From Nocardioides alkalitolerans (GTDB lineage Bacteria; Actinomycetota; Actinomycetes; Propionibacteriales; Nocardioidaceae): a stretch of 64,000 bases of DNA. Below, piece by piece: positions 8,221-16,057 of this stretch. The notes under the pieces were generated by a model. That model saw only the letters and a list, made by a program, of their open reading frames with translations. It made no database searches and was not told the DNA's origin. Each line of letters opens with the position of its first letter. Position 1 is the stretch's first letter. The DNA lies in contig CP116227.1 in the NCBI GenBank assembly GCA_038184435.1, positions 3,935,501-3,999,500 of the forward strand, read 5' to 3'. Made by a program: the position numbers and the translations under genes.

Positions 8221-8516
8221 CCACCGAGTGGGACGACATCTGGACGCCCGCGGCGTGGTGGGGCGAGCTGGACACCACCATGCAGGGCGCGCGGACCCGA
8301 CTCGGTGACCTCGCGGTCACCGCGTTCGGCGAGTCGGTGCGCCCGGCGGCGACGGCGTTCGTGGAGGCCTGGCGGGGGTACGCCGACGAGAGCGTCGAGA
8401 TCTGCGCCGGCGTCGCGGAGGCGCTGACCACCATGGCGGTCGACGTCGACCGCACCGACGCGGAGGTCGCGCAGGGCTTCGAGGGCCTGGACGGCTCGAT
8501 CGGGGAGGCGCGATGA
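8217..8516 (+). CDS. WXG100-like small protein
   Basis: A 99-residue, mostly helical protein with a central W52-R-G54 turn between two helices, the plan of ESAT-6/WXG100 proteins (about 100 residues, WXG near the middle, no signal peptide). Such proteins form helical-hairpin dimers and are exported by type VII secretion. It overlaps its neighbours on both sides (GTGA at the start, ATGA at the end). The following gene also begins with a WXG-type helical region, so the two could form a heterodimer. The C-terminal YxxxD export tag of mycobacterial substrates is not evident. No ESX core gene lies in the window. Confidence 0.55.
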   Translation: MTTEWDDIWTPAAWWGELDTTMQGARTRLGDLAVTAFGESVRPAATAFVEAWRGYADESVEICAGVAEALTTMAVDVDRTDAEVAQGFEGLDGSIGEAR

Positions 8517-10288
8517 CGACGATCCGTGTCGACCAGCCGGCGCCGGCGGCGACGTCCGACCTCGACGAGCTGACGGGGGACGCGGGCCAGGCCGACGCGT
8601 TCGGACGCGACCTCTCCTCCATCGCCGCCCAGGGTTTCGAGGTGGTCGCGGAGCGCGCCCTGACGGCTCCCGTCGTGGCGTGGTTCGGCGAGTCGCGGGT
8701 GGCCTACGACGAGAAGGCGACCCAGATCGCCCAGCAGCACCGCACGCTCGCCGACAACCTGCAGGCCGTGGCGCGCACCTGCTTCGCCTACGCCGACACC
8801 CTGGCCGACCTGAGGTGGGAGCGCGACGGTCTGGTGAGCACCCACCAGCACCTGGTCTCGACCCGGCAGACGCTGCTCAACGACATCGCGGCGGCCGCCG
8901 ACGAGACCGATCCCCTCGTCGTCAGCGCCCTCCAGGAGCGCGCGACGCAGCTGAACGGCGACATCGCGACGTTCCAGACCGACTACGCCGACTGGCAGCA
9001 GCGCGTGACGGCCAACGAGACCCTCATGCGGGACGCCTTCGCGCGGCTCGACGAGGTCGACGAGGTGACGGCGCCGGCCACGGTCGACCCGATCGCGGCC
9101 GGGGCCATGGACCTGCCGGGCGCCCCCGGCAGCGGGGCGACGCCCGAGCAGGTCCGGGACTGGTGGAACGACCTCTCGCCGGCGCAGCAGGAGGCGCTCA
9201 TCGCGTCGTACCCCGACGTCATCGGCTCGGCCGACGGCATCCCGGCGGACGGGCGCGACCAGGCCAACCGGGTGTCCCTCGACGCCGACCTCGCCGACCT
9301 CGAGGCGCAGGACGCCATCGGTGCGCTCAGCGACGACGAGCGCCAGCACCTGGAGAACGCCCAGGCCACGCGCTCGGCGCTGGCCAACGCGGACTCCTAC
9401 GTCGACCCGACGACCGACGAGACGCCCGGGGGTCAGCTGTGGCTCTACGACCCGACCGCCCACGGCGGCGACGGGGCCGTGGCGATCGGGGTCGGCGACC
9501 TCGACACCGCCGACCACATCGCCGCGCGCGTGCCGGGCATCACGACCGACCAGGGGGACGCGCCCACCCTCATGCAGGAGGCGATCAACACCTACCAGTC
9601 GACGGTCTACAACGGCGTCGACGGCACGGTCGCGTCGATGTTCTGGCTGGGGTACGACGCGCCCGACGCCTTCTACGACCCCGCGACGCTGAGCCAGGGA
9701 CGGGCCGAGGAGGGCGGCGAGGCGTTCGCGGACGACATCGCGGGCCTCCGGGCGAGCCGCGACCCCGACCTGGCTCCGGCCCACCTGACGGCGATCGGGC
9801 ACTCCTACGGCTCGACCACCACCGCCATCGCGGCCTCCGAGCACGACCTGGCCGCCGACGACCTCGTGCTGCTGGGCAGCCCGGGCGCCGGCGTGCAGAA
9901 CCCGACGGCCGAGTCGCTCGGCATCGACGGCGACGTCTACGTCGGCCGCAACAGCCGCGACTTCGTCGGCGTGCTCGGCGGGGAGGGTGCGGTCCACGGC
10001 CCCACGGCCCAGCTCGGCTTCGACCCCTCCTCCGACGACTTCGGCGCGATCCGGTTCGAGGCGGAGGACCCCAGTCGCAGCTGGCACCGCGGCTTCGTGC
10101 AGCACGGGCTCTACTTCGCCAACGACAGCGAGTCGCTCTACAACATCGGTCGCGTGGTGGCCGGCGACGGCGACGCGGTCAACGGGGCGGAGCACTCCTA
10201 CGACCCGTGGTGGAGCGCGCCCATCGACCCCGAGTGGGACCGTGAGCCGACGAGCGACGAGTCGGGCCGCTCCGACACGGGCGACTGA
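8513..10288 (+). CDS. DUF1023 alpha/beta hydrolase with N-terminal WXG-like domain
   Basis: A 591-residue protein in two parts. Residues 1-190 are helical with W57-F-G59 in a WXG-like turn and no signal peptide. From about residue 280 to 560 lies an alpha/beta hydrolase of the DUF1023 type: STVYNGVDGTVASMFWLGYDAP near 365 and the nucleophile elbow GHSYGS with Ser431, followed by a LLGSPG strand. DUF1023 proteins are common in actinobacteria and often occur with WXG-type partners, so a type VII-exported esterase, lipase or toxin is the inference. Start ATG overlaps the preceding stop. Substrate cannot be told from the sequence. Confidence 0.75.
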   Translation: MTTIRVDQPAPAATSDLDELTGDAGQADAFGRDLSSIAAQGFEVVAERALTAPVVAWFGESRVAYDEKATQIAQQHRTLADNLQAVARTCFAYADTLADLRWERDGLVSTHQHLVSTRQTLLNDIAAAADETDPLVVSALQERATQLNGDIATFQTDYADWQQRVTANETLMRDAFARLDEVDEVTAPATVDPIAAGAMDLPGAPGSGATPEQVRDWWNDLSPAQQEALIASYPDVIGSADGIPADGRDQANRVSLDADLADLEAQDAIGALSDDERQHLENAQATRSALANADSYVDPTTDETPGGQLWLYDPTAHGGDGAVAIGVGDLDTADHIAARVPGITTDQGDAPTLMQEAINTYQSTVYNGVDGTVASMFWLGYDAPDAFYDPATLSQGRAEEGGEAFADDIAGLRASRDPDLAPAHLTAIGHSYGSTTTAIAASEHDLAADDLVLLGSPGAGVQNPTAESLGIDGDVYVGRNSRDFVGVLGGEGAVHGPTAQLGFDPSSDDFGAIRFEAEDPSRSWHRGFVQHGLYFANDSESLYNIGRVVAGDGDAVNGAEHSYDPWWSAPIDPEWDREPTSDESGRSDTGD

Positions 10289-10300
10289 CCGGCGCCTGCC

Positions 10301-10306
10301 TAGGGT
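10301..10306 (+). promoter_or_regulatory. -10 box for leaderless 2-hydroxyacid dehydrogenase gene
   Basis: TAGGGT ends 6 bases before the ATG at 10313, with no ribosome site in between. Confidence 0.5.
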
Positions 10307-10312
10307 GGGCGC

Positions 10313-11236
10313 ATGGCTCAGGTGTGGATGGACTACGACCGCTCCGAGGTGGAGGAGGTCGTCGGGCCGTTGCCCGACGGGTTGACCTACGCGCGGTACG
10401 ACGGTGAGCACGAGCCCGACGGCATCGAGGAGGTCGAGTTCTACGTGCCGCCGTACTTCGGTCCCGCCGACCCCGCCCTCGTCACCCGCATGCCCGCGCT
10501 GAAGGTCGTGCAGGCGCCGAGCGCCGGCGTCGATCACCTGCTGCCGCACGTCCCCGCCGACGTCGCCCTGTGCCGCGCCGCGGGGGTCCACGACCCCGGT
10601 ACGGCGGAGCTCGCCCTCGGTCTCCTCCTGGCGGCCCAGCGCGACTTCCCGCGCTGGTTCGCGCAGCAGCAGCGCCGCGAGTGGGACCAGTTCAACGGCG
10701 GCCCCTCCGTCGCCGACCGCCGCGTGCTGATCATCGGCTACGGCTCGATCGGCCAGGCGATCCACCGCCGGCTCGACGGCTTCGAGTGCGACGTCGTGCC
10801 GGTGGCGACGACCGCCCGCACGGGCCCGTACGGCGCGGTCCACGGCGTCGACGAGCTGCCGTCCCTGCTGCCCGACGCCGACGTCGTCATCATCGTGACG
10901 CCCCTGACGCCGTCCACGGAGGGTCTCGTCGACGCGGCGTTCCTGGCCGCCCTGCCCGACGGCGCGCTGCTCGTCAACGTCGGCCGCGGCAAGGTCGTCG
11001 ACACGGACGCTCTCCTGGCCGAGGTGACGTCCGGGCGGCTGCGTGCGGCGCTCGACGTCGTCGACCCCGAGCCGCTGCCCGCCGACCACCCGCTGTGGAC
11101 CGCGCCCGGCACGATCATCACGCCGCACGTCGCGGGCGGCACGACGGCGATGCGCCCCCGGCTGTTCCGGATCATCGAGGAGAACCTGCGGCGGTACGTC
11201 GCCGGCGAGCCCCCGGTGCACGCGGTGGAGCGCTAA
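10313..11236 (+). CDS. D-isomer-specific 2-hydroxyacid dehydrogenase
   Basis: NAD(P)-dependent oxidoreductase of the D-2-hydroxyacid family, 307 residues. The Rossmann loop GYGSIGQ is near residue 142, the catalytic Arg lies in VNVGRGK near 223, the Glu/Asp region is DVVDPEPLP near 247, and the catalytic His is in TPHVAGG near 267. The likely reaction is reduction of a 2-keto acid (glyoxylate, hydroxypyruvate or similar) to the D-2-hydroxy acid. No neighbouring gene hints at the substrate: it stands alone, convergent with an amino-acid permease. A TAGGGT box six bases upstream supports a leaderless ATG start. Confidence 0.88.
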   Translation: MAQVWMDYDRSEVEEVVGPLPDGLTYARYDGEHEPDGIEEVEFYVPPYFGPADPALVTRMPALKVVQAPSAGVDHLLPHVPADVALCRAAGVHDPGTAELALGLLLAAQRDFPRWFAQQQRREWDQFNGGPSVADRRVLIIGYGSIGQAIHRRLDGFECDVVPVATTARTGPYGAVHGVDELPSLLPDADVVIIVTPLTPSTEGLVDAAFLAALPDGALLVNVGRGKVVDTDALLAEVTSGRLRAALDVVDPEPLPADHPLWTAPGTIITPHVAGGTTAMRPRLFRIIEENLRRYVAGEPPVHAVER

Positions 11237-11304
11237 GCCCCGTCGACCGTGGTCGTTCGGGGGCCGGGCCGGAAAGGGGCACGAACGCCGCCTCGGACGG
11301 CCGA

Positions 11305-12591
11305 TCAGCTGTCGTCCGTGACCCTTTCCGAGGTCGCCACCCGCAGCCGCACGGCGCGCACGGCCAATCCCAGCGCCACCACCGCCGCCCCGGCGACAAC
11401 GGACGCCACCGGCAGCAGCGCCGCCAGCACCACGCACCCGACCGCCCCGGCCGAGCCCACGACCGCTCCGCGCCCCCCGGTACGCCGCGCGAGTGCCACC
11501 GCCGCCACGTTGGCGACGAGGTAGTAGAGCAGCACCCCGAACGAGCTGAACCCGACCGCGGTGCGCAGGTCCACGCTGAGCACGAGCACGACCACGACGG
11601 CCCCGACGAGGAGCTGTGCGCGGTGGGGCACGTCGTACGTCGCATGCAGCGCCGCCAGCGGCCGGGGCAGCTCGCCGTCCCGGGCCATGGCGAGCGTGGT
11701 CCGCCCGATGCCCCCGAGCAGCGCGAGCAGGGCGCCGAGCGCGGCGGCCCCGGCACCGACGACGACGAGCGGCACCGCCCACGAGGGGCCGCGCAGGTCG
11801 ACGAGCTCCCGCAGCGGCGCCTCCGAGCCGGCGAGCCGGTCGGCGCCGAGGCCGTGCAGCAGGCCCAGCGCCAGCAGCACGTAGTGCCCCAGCACCACGA
11901 CGAACGCGATCGTGATGGCCCGCGGGATGGTGCGTGCAGGATCCCGCACCTCCTCGCCGAGCGTGGCGACGCGGGCGTAGCCGGCGAAGGCGAAGAAGAG
12001 CAGTCCCGCGGCCTGCGCGACCCCGAGCGCGTCCGAGCCGCCGAGCGACAGCTGCGAGGACAGACGACCGGCGCCGTCCCCGAGCAGGCCCACCCCGGCG
12101 GCCACGAGCAGGCCGAGCAGGGCGACCGCGAGGATCACCCGCGCGGCTCGGGCGGTGCGGGTGACCCCGCGGACCGTGACGAGCGTGAGGCCGAGGACCA
12201 CGACGGCGGCGACCCCGCGGCGTACCGGCTCGGGGGCGTCGGTGGGCACCGCGTAGACCGCGAACGCCGTCGCCATGGCCGCACAGCTCGCGGTCTTGCC
12301 GACGACGAAGCACCAGCCGGCGGCGTACCCCCACCACGCCCCCAGCTCGCGCCGCCCGTAGACGTAGGTCCCGCCCGCGGCGGGGTGCACGGCCGCGAGC
12401 CGCGCCGACGAGGAGGCGTTGCACCAGGCCACGACGGCGACGACGGCGAGCGCGAGGAGCAGCCCGCCGCCCGAGCCGGCGGCGGCCGCCGCGGGGGCGA
12501 GCACGGTGAAGGCGCCGGCGCCGACCATCGCCGAGACCCCGACGACGGTGGCGTCGCCGAGCCCGAGCCGACGCTGCATGAGGGTGGTCAC
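11305..12591 (-). CDS. APC-family amino-acid permease
   Basis: Polytopic membrane transporter of 428 residues with about twelve hydrophobic helices. The N-terminus GLGDATVVGVSAMVGAGAF shows the first APC helix with its unwound Gly-rich substrate site, and SARLAAVHPAAGGTYVYG near residue 62 is the conserved loop after helix 2. The substrate is probably an amino acid or amine taken up with H+ or Na+; nothing nearby narrows it. It converges with the 2-hydroxyacid dehydrogenase. GTG at 12591 is used; ATG at 12579 is an alternative, and neither has a convincing ribosome site. Confidence 0.82.
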   Translation of the reverse strand: MTTLMQRRLGLGDATVVGVSAMVGAGAFTVLAPAAAAAGSGGGLLLALAVVAVVAWCNASSSARLAAVHPAAGGTYVYGRRELGAWWGYAAGWCFVVGKTASCAAMATAFAVYAVPTDAPEPVRRGVAAVVVLGLTLVTVRGVTRTARAARVILAVALLGLLVAAGVGLLGDGAGRLSSQLSLGGSDALGVAQAAGLLFFAFAGYARVATLGEEVRDPARTIPRAITIAFVVVLGHYVLLALGLLHGLGADRLAGSEAPLRELVDLRGPSWAVPLVVVGAGAAALGALLALLGGIGRTTLAMARDGELPRPLAALHATYDVPHRAQLLVGAVVVVLVLSVDLRTAVGFSSFGVLLYYLVANVAAVALARRTGGRGAVVGSAGAVGCVVLAALLPVASVVAGAAVVALGLAVRAVRLRVATSERVTDDS

Positions 12592-12635
12592 CGGAGCACT
12601 GTGGAGAGGCCAGGTGAACGGACGGTGCCGCGGAC

Positions 12636-12641
12636 TACCGT
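12636..12641 (+). promoter_or_regulatory. -10 box for leaderless metallo-hydrolase gene
   Basis: TACCGT ends 6 bases before the ATG at 12648, with no ribosome site in between. Confidence 0.5.
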
Positions 12642-12647
12642 GGGGCC

Positions 12648-13283
12648 ATGCGCCTCACGAAGTTCGGCCACGCCTGCGTGCGGATCGCCCACGACGACCA
12701 CGTGCTCGTCCTCGACCCCGGCTCGTTCACGCAGCGCGAGGCCGTCGAGGGCGCGACGGCGGTGCTCGTCACCCACGAGCACGCCGACCACCTCGACGTC
12801 GACCACCTCCGCGCCACCGATGCGCCCGTGTTCACCATCGCGGCGGTCGCCCGCGCCATCGCCGACGCCGCGCCCGACATCAGCGAGCGCGTGACGGTCG
12901 TGCGCCCCGGCGAGACCTTCGACGTGGGCGTTCCGGTGCGCGCCGTCGGCGAGAAGCACGCGGTGATCCACCCCGACTACGACCGCTTCGACAACTCGGG
13001 CTACCTGCTCGACCTCGGCGACCAGCGCGTCTTCCACCCCGGCGACGCCCTCACGGGTCCCGACGAGCCGGTCGACCTGCTGCTCGCCCCGGTCTGCGCG
13101 CCGTGGCTTAAGATCGGCGAGGCGATCGACTTCGCCCGCGCGGTCGGCGCGCCGCGCAGCCTCGCGATCCACGACCGGGTCTACTCCGACCTCGGCCTCG
13201 GCATGGCCGACCAGCACTTCCGGCGCCTCCTCGGCGACGACCAGGAGTGGGTGCGGCTCGCCGACGGCGCCGACCTCGACTGA
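12648..13283 (+). CDS. MBL-fold metal-dependent hydrolase
   Basis: A 211-residue metallo-beta-lactamase-fold protein of the compact UlaG-like class. The metal motif THEHADH lies near residues 44-50, preceded by the LVLDPGSF strand; further ligands are probably H104 or H107 in EKHAVIH and the Asp in FHPGDAL near residue 129. Members cleave phosphodiesters, lactones or related bonds. The next gene, a nucleotidyltransferase, begins one base after the stop, so the two form an operon, which hints at a nucleic-acid or nucleotide substrate, but only weakly. Confidence 0.85.
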   Translation: MRLTKFGHACVRIAHDDHVLVLDPGSFTQREAVEGATAVLVTHEHADHLDVDHLRATDAPVFTIAAVARAIADAAPDISERVTVVRPGETFDVGVPVRAVGEKHAVIHPDYDRFDNSGYLLDLGDQRVFHPGDALTGPDEPVDLLLAPVCAPWLKIGEAIDFARAVGAPRSLAIHDRVYSDLGLGMADQHFRRLLGDDQEWVRLADGADLD

Positions 13284-13284
13284 G

Positions 13285-14133
13285 GTGGCCACGGTGACCA
13301 CCTGGCACCGCGCGGTCCCCCTCGACGGCCCGACCGGCATGGATCCGACCGTCGTCGCCGCGATCGACGCCCGCCTCGCCGGCGTCGCGGCCGACCACGG
13401 CGTGGCGGTGCCGTGGGCGATCGAGAGCGGCAGCCGGGCCTGGGGCTTCCCGTCGCCCGACAGCGACTACGACTGCCGCTTCCTCTTCGTGCGTCCCCGC
13501 GAGGAGTACCTGTCGCCCTGGCGCCCGCGCGACGTCATCGAGACACCGCTCGACCCGGTGCTCGACGTCAACGGGTGGGACCTCGTCAAGGCCGTCCAGC
13601 TGGCCGTCCGCGGCAACGCCGTCGTGGGGGAGTGGCTCCGCAGCCCGATCGTGTACGGCGGCGACCCCGCCTTCGCCGCCGAGCTGACGGACCTGCTCCG
13701 GGCGACCGGGGACCGGGCCGCGACGGCGCGGCACTACCTCCACATCAGTCGCAACGAGTGGGACCCGACGCGCACCGCCGAGGGCCAGCCGGTGCGGCTG
13801 AAGAAGGTGCTCTACGCGACGCGCTCCGTGCTCGCGCTGCGCTGGCTGGAGCTGCACGACGGGGTGCCGCCGATGCGGCTCGACGAGCTGCTGGCCGAGA
13901 CCGACCCGCCCGCGGCCGTCCGCGACGTCCTCGCCGACGTCGTCGCCCGCAAGGCGGTCACCCGGGAGGTCGGCACGGCGCCGGTGCCGGCCCCGCTCGC
14001 GGCGTACGTCGCCGAGATCGTGTCCCGCGCCCCCGACCCGGTGCTGCCGACCGTCCCGCGCGACGACGTACGGCGCGACGCCGCCGCCCGCTTCGTGGCG
14101 ATGGTCGAGCGGTGGCAACCCGCGGGGGCCTAG
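13285..14133 (+). CDS. RlaP/YcgL-type nucleotidyltransferase
   Basis: A 282-residue member of the DNA polymerase beta-like nucleotidyltransferase superfamily, closest in pattern to PF10127 (RlaP, implied in RNA repair). The active-site pattern GSRAWGFPSPDSDYD near residues 46-60 gives Gly-Ser and the Asp-x-Asp metal pair. A helical C-terminal half follows. Family members transfer NMP groups to RNA ends or proteins; the exact substrate is not known. It starts one base after the MBL-fold gene and overlaps the convergent VWA gene by four bases at its end. GTG 13285 is used; GTG 13294 and ATG 13339 are alternatives. Confidence 0.75.
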   Translation: MATVTTWHRAVPLDGPTGMDPTVVAAIDARLAGVAADHGVAVPWAIESGSRAWGFPSPDSDYDCRFLFVRPREEYLSPWRPRDVIETPLDPVLDVNGWDLVKAVQLAVRGNAVVGEWLRSPIVYGGDPAFAAELTDLLRATGDRAATARHYLHISRNEWDPTRTAEGQPVRLKKVLYATRSVLALRWLELHDGVPPMRLDELLAETDPPAAVRDVLADVVARKAVTREVGTAPVPAPLAAYVAEIVSRAPDPVLPTVPRDDVRRDAAARFVAMVERWQPAGA

Positions 14134-15002
14134 TCGAGCAGCGCCTCCAGCGTCCGCGGCAGGTCCCGCAGGGTGGCGAGCGTGGCGACCCGGCCGCCGG
14201 CGGCGCGGGCGAACGCCCGGGCCTGCTCGTCGTCCTCGGCGGGCGCGACGATGCGGAGATCCTCGATGCCGCGGGCCGCAGCCGTGGGGTCGACGTCGTC
14301 GGTGACGCGGCAGTCGGAGAGCAGCAGCGTGACCCGGCGGGGTGCCGTCGAGCGGAGGTGCTGGGCCGCCGCCGCCCGCAGCGCCGCGTCGAGCGACGTG
14401 ACGCCGTGACCGCGCAGGCCGATCACCCGGTCCACGACGCGGTCGGGCACCGGTGCGGCGCCCATCGGCTGCAGCACCTCGGCACGGCTGTCGAACGCGA
14501 CGACGGCGATCTCGCTCCCCGCGTGGGTGGCGTGCAGGGCGCATGCCGCCGCGGCGAGCGCCGCGGTCGCCAGCTGACGCCCCTCCATCGAGCCCGACCG
14601 GTCCAGCAGGAGGCAGACGGCCGCACGAGGGCGCTCCCACGCCAGGCCGCGCAGGTCGGCGAGGTCGGGCACCCGCCGTACGGCGCGGGCGTCGAGCACG
14701 GCGTCCAGCGACGCGTCGACGTCGAGGTCCCCGGCCCGGTCGGCGGGTACGGCGCGCAGGCGGGCGACGCCGGCACCGCCGCGCATCCCGGTGCGGGCGC
14801 GCTGGAGCACCAGCCGCGGCGCCAGCGACCGCACCCGGCGGCGCAGGGAGACGTCGGTCGCGCGGGCCATCAGCATCAGCAGGGGCAGCGTGTCGTCGGG
14901 GTCCTCCGCAGCAGCCTGCTCCAGGGCCTCCAGGTCGATCTCGCCGACCTCCGGGGAGAGCTCGGTGAAGCGGGGGTGCTGCTCGAGCTGGCTCCGCGGC
15001 AC
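14130..15002 (-). CDS. VWA-domain protein (CoxE/MoxR-partner type)
   Basis: A 290-residue protein with a von Willebrand A domain over about residues 125-290. The MIDAS metal site is visible as DRSGSM near 134, with a Thr in GHGVTSLDAAL near 200 and LLSDCRVTDD near 226. The N-terminal 120 residues are helical and basic, as in magnesium-chelatase-D or CoxE-like partners. Its upstream neighbour is a MoxR-type AAA+ ATPase; such pairs act as metal-insertion or remodelling chaperones (CoxD/CoxE, NorQ/NorD, CbbQ/CbbO). Third gene after the alcohol dehydrogenase on the same strand, so its client may be that enzyme. No earlier in-frame start was found. Confidence 0.8.
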   Translation of the reverse strand: MPRSQLEQHPRFTELSPEVGEIDLEALEQAAAEDPDDTLPLLMLMARATDVSLRRRVRSLAPRLVLQRARTGMRGGAGVARLRAVPADRAGDLDVDASLDAVLDARAVRRVPDLADLRGLAWERPRAAVCLLLDRSGSMEGRQLATAALAAAACALHATHAGSEIAVVAFDSRAEVLQPMGAAPVPDRVVDRVIGLRGHGVTSLDAALRAAAAQHLRSTAPRRVTLLLSDCRVTDDVDPTAAARGIEDLRIVAPAEDDEQARAFARAAGGRVATLATLRDLPRTLEALLD

Positions 15003-15100
15003 GGTCGGCTGCCGCCCCGACCGGCGGGGTGGGCCCTCAGGCGGAGCTGCGCCGGCGGACGCGGCCGGGCTGGGGGTGCCCGCCCCGGTGGGGGGCGGGC

Positions 15101-16057
15101 TCAGCGTTCCCCCGGCGACCGGTCCTCCTCGCCGGAGTCGCCGTCGCCGTCGCCGTCGTCGTTCGAGGGCGGAGCGCCGAAGACGTCGCGGTAGAGCTCC
15201 TCGATGATCTCCTCGGCGCGGCGGCCCGCACCGTCGTCGATGCGCACGCGGCCGCTGAGCGCGACCAGGGCGGCGTCGAGCCCGACGTGCCAGTCGTCGA
15301 CGGCCCGGCCGCGCGCTGCCGCGAGGTGGTGGGCGAGCCCGCCCAGGTCGATGGCGCCGCGCACCGACGACCCCACGCGGAGGTCCACGTGGGACCGGGT
15401 GCGGCGCACGAGGTCGACCACCCGGTCCGCCCAGGCCCGGGGCAGCGCCGGTGCCGTGGCGCGGGTCAGCACGATCTGCGCCTCGGCCTCGGCGGACTGG
15501 TAGTCCATGGCGATCCGGCAGGTCCGGTCGTAGACGGCGCCGGAGACGCGGGCGGTCCCCACCGCGTCGTACGGGTTCATCGCCGCGACGACGGCGAAGC
15601 CGGGCTCCGCGGTGACCGTCCCGAGGCGCGGCACGACGATCTCGCGCTCGGACATGACGGCGAGGAGCGTGTTGAGCGTCTCCTCGGGCACCCGGTTGAG
15701 CTCCTCCACGTAGAAGAGCCCGCCCGTGCGCATCGCGACGAGCAGCGGCCCGTCGACGAAGATCTCGGCGCAGTAGCCCTTCTCGAGCACCTGGGCGGGA
15801 TCGAACTGGCCGACGACCCGCGCCGGCGTGAGCTCGGCGTTGCCCTCGACCAGCACGAAGGTGGTGCTGCGGGCCGTCGCGACGGCCCGCAGGAGGGTGC
15901 TCTTGCCCGTGCCGGGCGGGCCCTCGAGCACGACGTCGGCGCCGGCGGCGAGCGCGGCCTCGAGCAGCTCGGTCTCCCGCTCGCGGCCGACGACGGCCGC
16001 CGCGACCTGCGCGGCGACCGTCGGGGCGGCGGAGGAGGAGGTGAGCGGCAGGCTCAC
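15101..16057 (-). CDS. MoxR/CbbQ-type AAA+ ATPase
   Basis: A 318-residue AAA+ ATPase. Walker A is GPPGTGKST near residue 42, Walker B is LFYVEELNR near 105, sensor 1 is AAMNPYD near 148, and an Arg-finger-bearing helix follows. This is the layout of MoxR/CbbQ/NorQ proteins, which remodel or load metal into a client enzyme together with a VWA partner. Its GTG overlaps the stop of the NDMA-type alcohol dehydrogenase (GTGA), strong evidence of coupled synthesis, and the VWA gene follows after 98 bp. The C-terminus is acidic and Asp/Gly-rich (near 300). A role in activating the dehydrogenase is inference. Confidence 0.88.
   Translation of the reverse strand: MSLPLTSSSAAPTVAAQVAAAVVGRERETELLEAALAAGADVVLEGPPGTGKSTLLRAVATARSTTFVLVEGNAELTPARVVGQFDPAQVLEKGYCAEIFVDGPLLVAMRTGGLFYVEELNRVPEETLNTLLAVMSEREIVVPRLGTVTAEPGFAVVAAMNPYDAVGTARVSGAVYDRTCRIAMDYQSAEAEAQIVLTRATAPALPRAWADRVVDLVRRTRSHVDLRVGSSVRGAIDLGGLAHHLAAARGRAVDDWHVGLDAALVALSGRVRIDDGAGRRAEEIIEELYRDVFGAPPSNDDGDGDGDSGEEDRSPGER

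Noticed and set aside
8177..12424. A continuous minus-strand frame of about 1,400 codons opposite the DUF1023 and dehydrogenase genes
   Set aside because: It is Arg/Gly/Val-rich low-complexity sequence caused by strong G/C third-position bias of the genes on the other strand. Only the true APC permease, in another frame, is real on that strand.
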